Assembly (NCBI GenBank): GCA_964362515.1
Contig: CAYIEP010000010.1
Location: 1-13,420, forward strand
Reading direction: 5' to 3'
DNA: 13,420 nucleotides
From: CAYIEP01 sp964362515
GTDB taxonomy: Bacteria; Patescibacteriota; Minisyncoccia; UBA6257; UBA9933
The position numbers were made by a program, and so were the translations under genes. Below, piece after piece: positions 11,445-13,420 of the stretch. The notes under the pieces are model-generated. The model saw nothing but the letters and a program-made list of their open reading frames with translations, made no database searches and was not told the origin of the DNA. How positions within the stretch are numbered: position 1 is the first letter of the stretch; every line of letters begins with the position of its first letter.

Positions 11445-13289
11445 ATGAACATAAAATGGAAAATTTCCGTTGCGCTCTTGACGCTCGCCCTGATGCTGGT
11501 TTTGTTTTTTATTTTCAATCGCCAAAATTCGCAAAAAATATCCAGCGTGACAGAGCAAAAACAACAAACGGAAATGATGACGGAAATAAAATCAAAAAAT
11601 TTATATTGGCGCGAGGTTCTTTCGTCCGCGCCATGGGAAGCGCGGGATTCGGCGGCGAGCGTTGTCTTTCAGAATAAAATATGGATTATGGGCGGCTTAA
11701 ACGGCAACAAAAATACTGACGCGAACCATCTCGTTAAATATTGGGAAGCGCCGTACTTCAACGATATTTGGTCAACAAATGACGGAAAAAATTGGCAATT
11801 AGTAAAAAGCGCGAGCGAATGGCCGCCAAGACGGTCAATGTCGGTAATAGAATTTAACAATAAGCTATTGATGTTTGGCGGTTGGAGTCCGATAAACGGA
11901 TATACAAGCGATGTCTGGCAATCAAATGATGGCGTTGTTTGGAAAAAAATAGTTATTAACGCTCCTTGGCGGCCGCGCGAAGGACAAACGGCGGAAGTGT
12001 TCCAAAATAAAATCTGGCTGATTGGCGGAGTTAATTATGACGCGCAGGAAGTAAAAAACGATGTCTGGTACTCGGAAGATGGCGTTAATTGGCAGGAGGC
12101 AACAGGTAGCGCTCCGTGGCCGCCTCGCTGGGACCATGCCACCGCCGTATTCAATGGCAAGGTGTTCCTTGCCGGAGGAATGAATCTCACGAAGGAAACT
12201 TTTAATGATGTATGGTCATCTTCTGATGGGATAAACTGGGAATCAATGAATGGCAACGCGCCGTGGGAAAAACGACAGGGCCACGCCTTGCTTTCTTTCA
12301 AAAATCAACTTTGGATTCTTGGCAGATTAAATGACGCGGAAAGCGGCGGAACAAACGATATGTGGCGTTCTGATAACGGGAAAAACTGGAATAAGATTGA
12401 CGGCAATTCTCCGTGGACGGGTCGCGAGGATTTTTCGGCTCTTGTATTTAAAGATAGCATCTATATTTTTGCCGGCATGGACGCTGATTGGCGCTGGAGA
12501 AACGATGTGTGGGTTTTTACCGATGAATTTATTGTTTCCGCCGATTCTTTGATTTCCGTATTCATTGACAACAGTGGCGCGGAACGCGTTTTGTTAGAGA
12601 AAAACAAAGACAAACAACTGCCTATCGCGAGTATTACAAAACTTATGACGGCGCTTGTCGCCGTAGAACAATTTGGCTCCAATGACACAATTACGATAAC
12701 GGAGGAATCCGTGAAAAATAAAGGAGCGTCCGGAATATACAAAGCCGGAGAAAGTTTTCTTTTCCGCGACGCGCTTCGCGCGCTTCTAATCGGGTCGCAT
12801 AATGAAATCGCGCAATCGCTTACCGACAAAATCGGCGTTAGCGGCTTTGTGCGCTTAATGAACAATCGGGCAACGCAAATGGGATTATCTAAAACAAATT
12901 TTGTGAATGCCGCCGGACTTGACCCAAATCAAGAAAATGAATCGACTAATCTTTCAACAACATCGGATATTGTTCGATTGTTAAAGTATATTTCCGAGAA
13001 ACAACCAGAAGTATTATCAATAACGGCAAAACAAAAATATAATTTATTTGACGCGAGCGGCAACTTTGTAAAAACAATCGCGAACACCAATGAGTTAGTG
13101 AGTGAACAAAACTTGCCGTTTACGATTCTTGGCGGTAAAACCGGAGAAACGCCGCGAGCCAAAAAAAATCTAGCGATAATCGCTCAAGCTCCCAATGGCG
13201 GAAAAATAATAAGCGCGGTGTTGGGCTCGGAAGACAATTTCGGGGATATGAAAAAATTGCTTTGGTATATCAACTCATTTTCTTGGTAA
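11445..13289 (+). CDS. Kelch-like propeller fused to D-Ala-D-Ala carboxypeptidase
   Basis: This 614-aa protein has one N-terminal membrane helix (about 6-24), so the rest is probably outside the membrane. Six repeats of about 50 residues follow (near 62, 124, 173, 223, 272 and 322). Each has APW-x-x-R, a FQNKIWIMGG-like strand and ND-VW-S-x-DG-x-NW, a kelch or galactose-oxidase-type propeller. From about 365 comes a peptidase S11 (PBP5/DacA type) domain with the full active site: S396-I-T-K399, S451-H-N453 and K565-T-G567. S11 enzymes remove the terminal D-Ala from peptidoglycan stem peptides; the usual SGN is SHN here, still within the SxN pattern. The propeller may bind a wall polymer or protein partner (inference). 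The usual C-terminal PBP5 domain is absent. The ATG at 11445 is preferred to an upstream TTG (11430). Confidence 0.9.
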   Translation: MNIKWKISVALLTLALMLVLFFIFNRQNSQKISSVTEQKQQTEMMTEIKSKNLYWREVLSSAPWEARDSAASVVFQNKIWIMGGLNGNKNTDANHLVKYWEAPYFNDIWSTNDGKNWQLVKSASEWPPRRSMSVIEFNNKLLMFGGWSPINGYTSDVWQSNDGVVWKKIVINAPWRPREGQTAEVFQNKIWLIGGVNYDAQEVKNDVWYSEDGVNWQEATGSAPWPPRWDHATAVFNGKVFLAGGMNLTKETFNDVWSSSDGINWESMNGNAPWEKRQGHALLSFKNQLWILGRLNDAESGGTNDMWRSDNGKNWNKIDGNSPWTGREDFSALVFKDSIYIFAGMDADWRWRNDVWVFTDEFIVSADSLISVFIDNSGAERVLLEKNKDKQLPIASITKLMTALVAVEQFGSNDTITITEESVKNKGASGIYKAGESFLFRDALRALLIGSHNEIAQSLTDKIGVSGFVRLMNNRATQMGLSKTNFVNAAGLDPNQENESTNLSTTSDIVRLLKYISEKQPEVLSITAKQKYNLFDASGNFVKTIANTNELVSEQNLPFTILGGKTGETPRAKKNLAIIAQAPNGGKIISAVLGSEDNFGDMKKLLWYINSFSW

Positions 13290-13420
13290 AACATTTTATT
13301 CTTGTATTGGAAATGAAAAACGGGAAAATAAGGACAGGCGGGCATTATTTTTGTTATTAAGTAATTGCGGAAGCCCATTGTTTTTCCGCAACGCCGCGGG
13401 GGGGGCGCGGTTGTTGTGTG
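13290..13420. other. Gene-free window end
   Basis: I see no gene here. TTGCGGAA (13365-13372) and TTCCGCAA (13384-13391) form an 8-bp inverted repeat, with only a T-run inside its loop. A run of eight G inside CCGCG...CGCGG (13393-13410) follows. No convincing terminator for the carboxypeptidase gene is seen. Confidence 0.5.

Noticed and set aside
12461..12865. 134-codon minus-strand frame
   Set aside because: Antisense to the propeller/carboxypeptidase fusion, which has complete SxxK and SxN motifs in this stretch.
13392..13411. G-run with flanking CCGCG/CGCGG at the right end
   Set aside because: Could be a hairpin or G-quadruplex, but a G8 run in such AT-rich DNA near an edge may be a sequence artefact.
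1..13420. CRISPR array, tRNA, rRNA, prophage or toxin-antitoxin system
   Set aside because: No spaced repeat array, cloverleaf-like sequence, rRNA stretch, integrase or toxin-antitoxin pair could be recognised on either strand.

Overview
The window reads as about 13.4 kb of a compact, AT-rich bacterial chromosome, most likely from the Candidate Phyla Radiation (Patescibacteria, Parcubacteria-like). I base this on small housekeeping genes with very short spacers, few Shine-Dalgarno sites, an rpsR gene away from its usual rpsF/ssb/rplI neighbours, a ComEC lacking its metallo-beta-lactamase domain, an EF-P with an altered loop, and short palindromic or heptameric repeats read through in frame (for example the peptide PAGRQG in MnmA). 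Taxonomy is inferred from gene content and not computed.

Layout. A 57-aa gene of unknown function (114-287, +) has its own near-consensus promoter, an 11-nt Shine-Dalgarno and a terminator. A minus-strand operon follows, transcribed ftsK, rodZ-like, rpsR, PAP2 phosphatase (3731 down to 305): chromosome partition, cell shape, translation and lipid-carrier recycling. Divergent from ftsK is a phosphomannomutase/phosphoglucomutase broken into two reading frames (3783-4193 and 4198-5115, +). It converges on a membrane-anchored ComEC-type metallo-beta-lactamase (5956-5102, -). tsaE (5979-6425, +) diverges from that gene across only 22 bp. A YraN-family gene (6808-6434, -) comes next.

Between yraN and comEC lies a 351-bp region without an intact gene (6809-7159). 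It holds a perfect 16-bp parS centromere sequence embedded in a perfect 36-bp palindrome, plus four more inverted repeats. This is the most striking non-coding signal in the window.

Beyond it, on the minus strand, are a PduO-type cobalamin adenosyltransferase followed by comEC (9144 to 7160), and elongation factor P followed by mnmA (11011 to 9222). mnmA carries a 144-bp in-frame insertion bounded by 16-bp inverted repeats (MITE-like) and a second, short hairpin insertion. Divergent from efp is an 89-aa gene of unknown function with a perfect TTGACA-N16-TATAAT promoter. The last gene (11445-13289, +) encodes a membrane-anchored fusion of six kelch-like repeats with a D-alanyl-D-alanine carboxypeptidase.

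Themes. Several genes start 5-8 nt after a -10-like hexamer and lack a Shine-Dalgarno, which suggests leaderless mRNAs; the two small unknown genes instead have strong promoters and strong ribosome binding sites. Envelope genes (PAP2, RodZ-like, sugar mutase, DD-carboxypeptidase), DNA handling genes (FtsK, parS, ComEC, YraN) and translation genes (rpsR, tsaE, mnmA, efp) are mixed, with no sign of a phage, plasmid or defence island.
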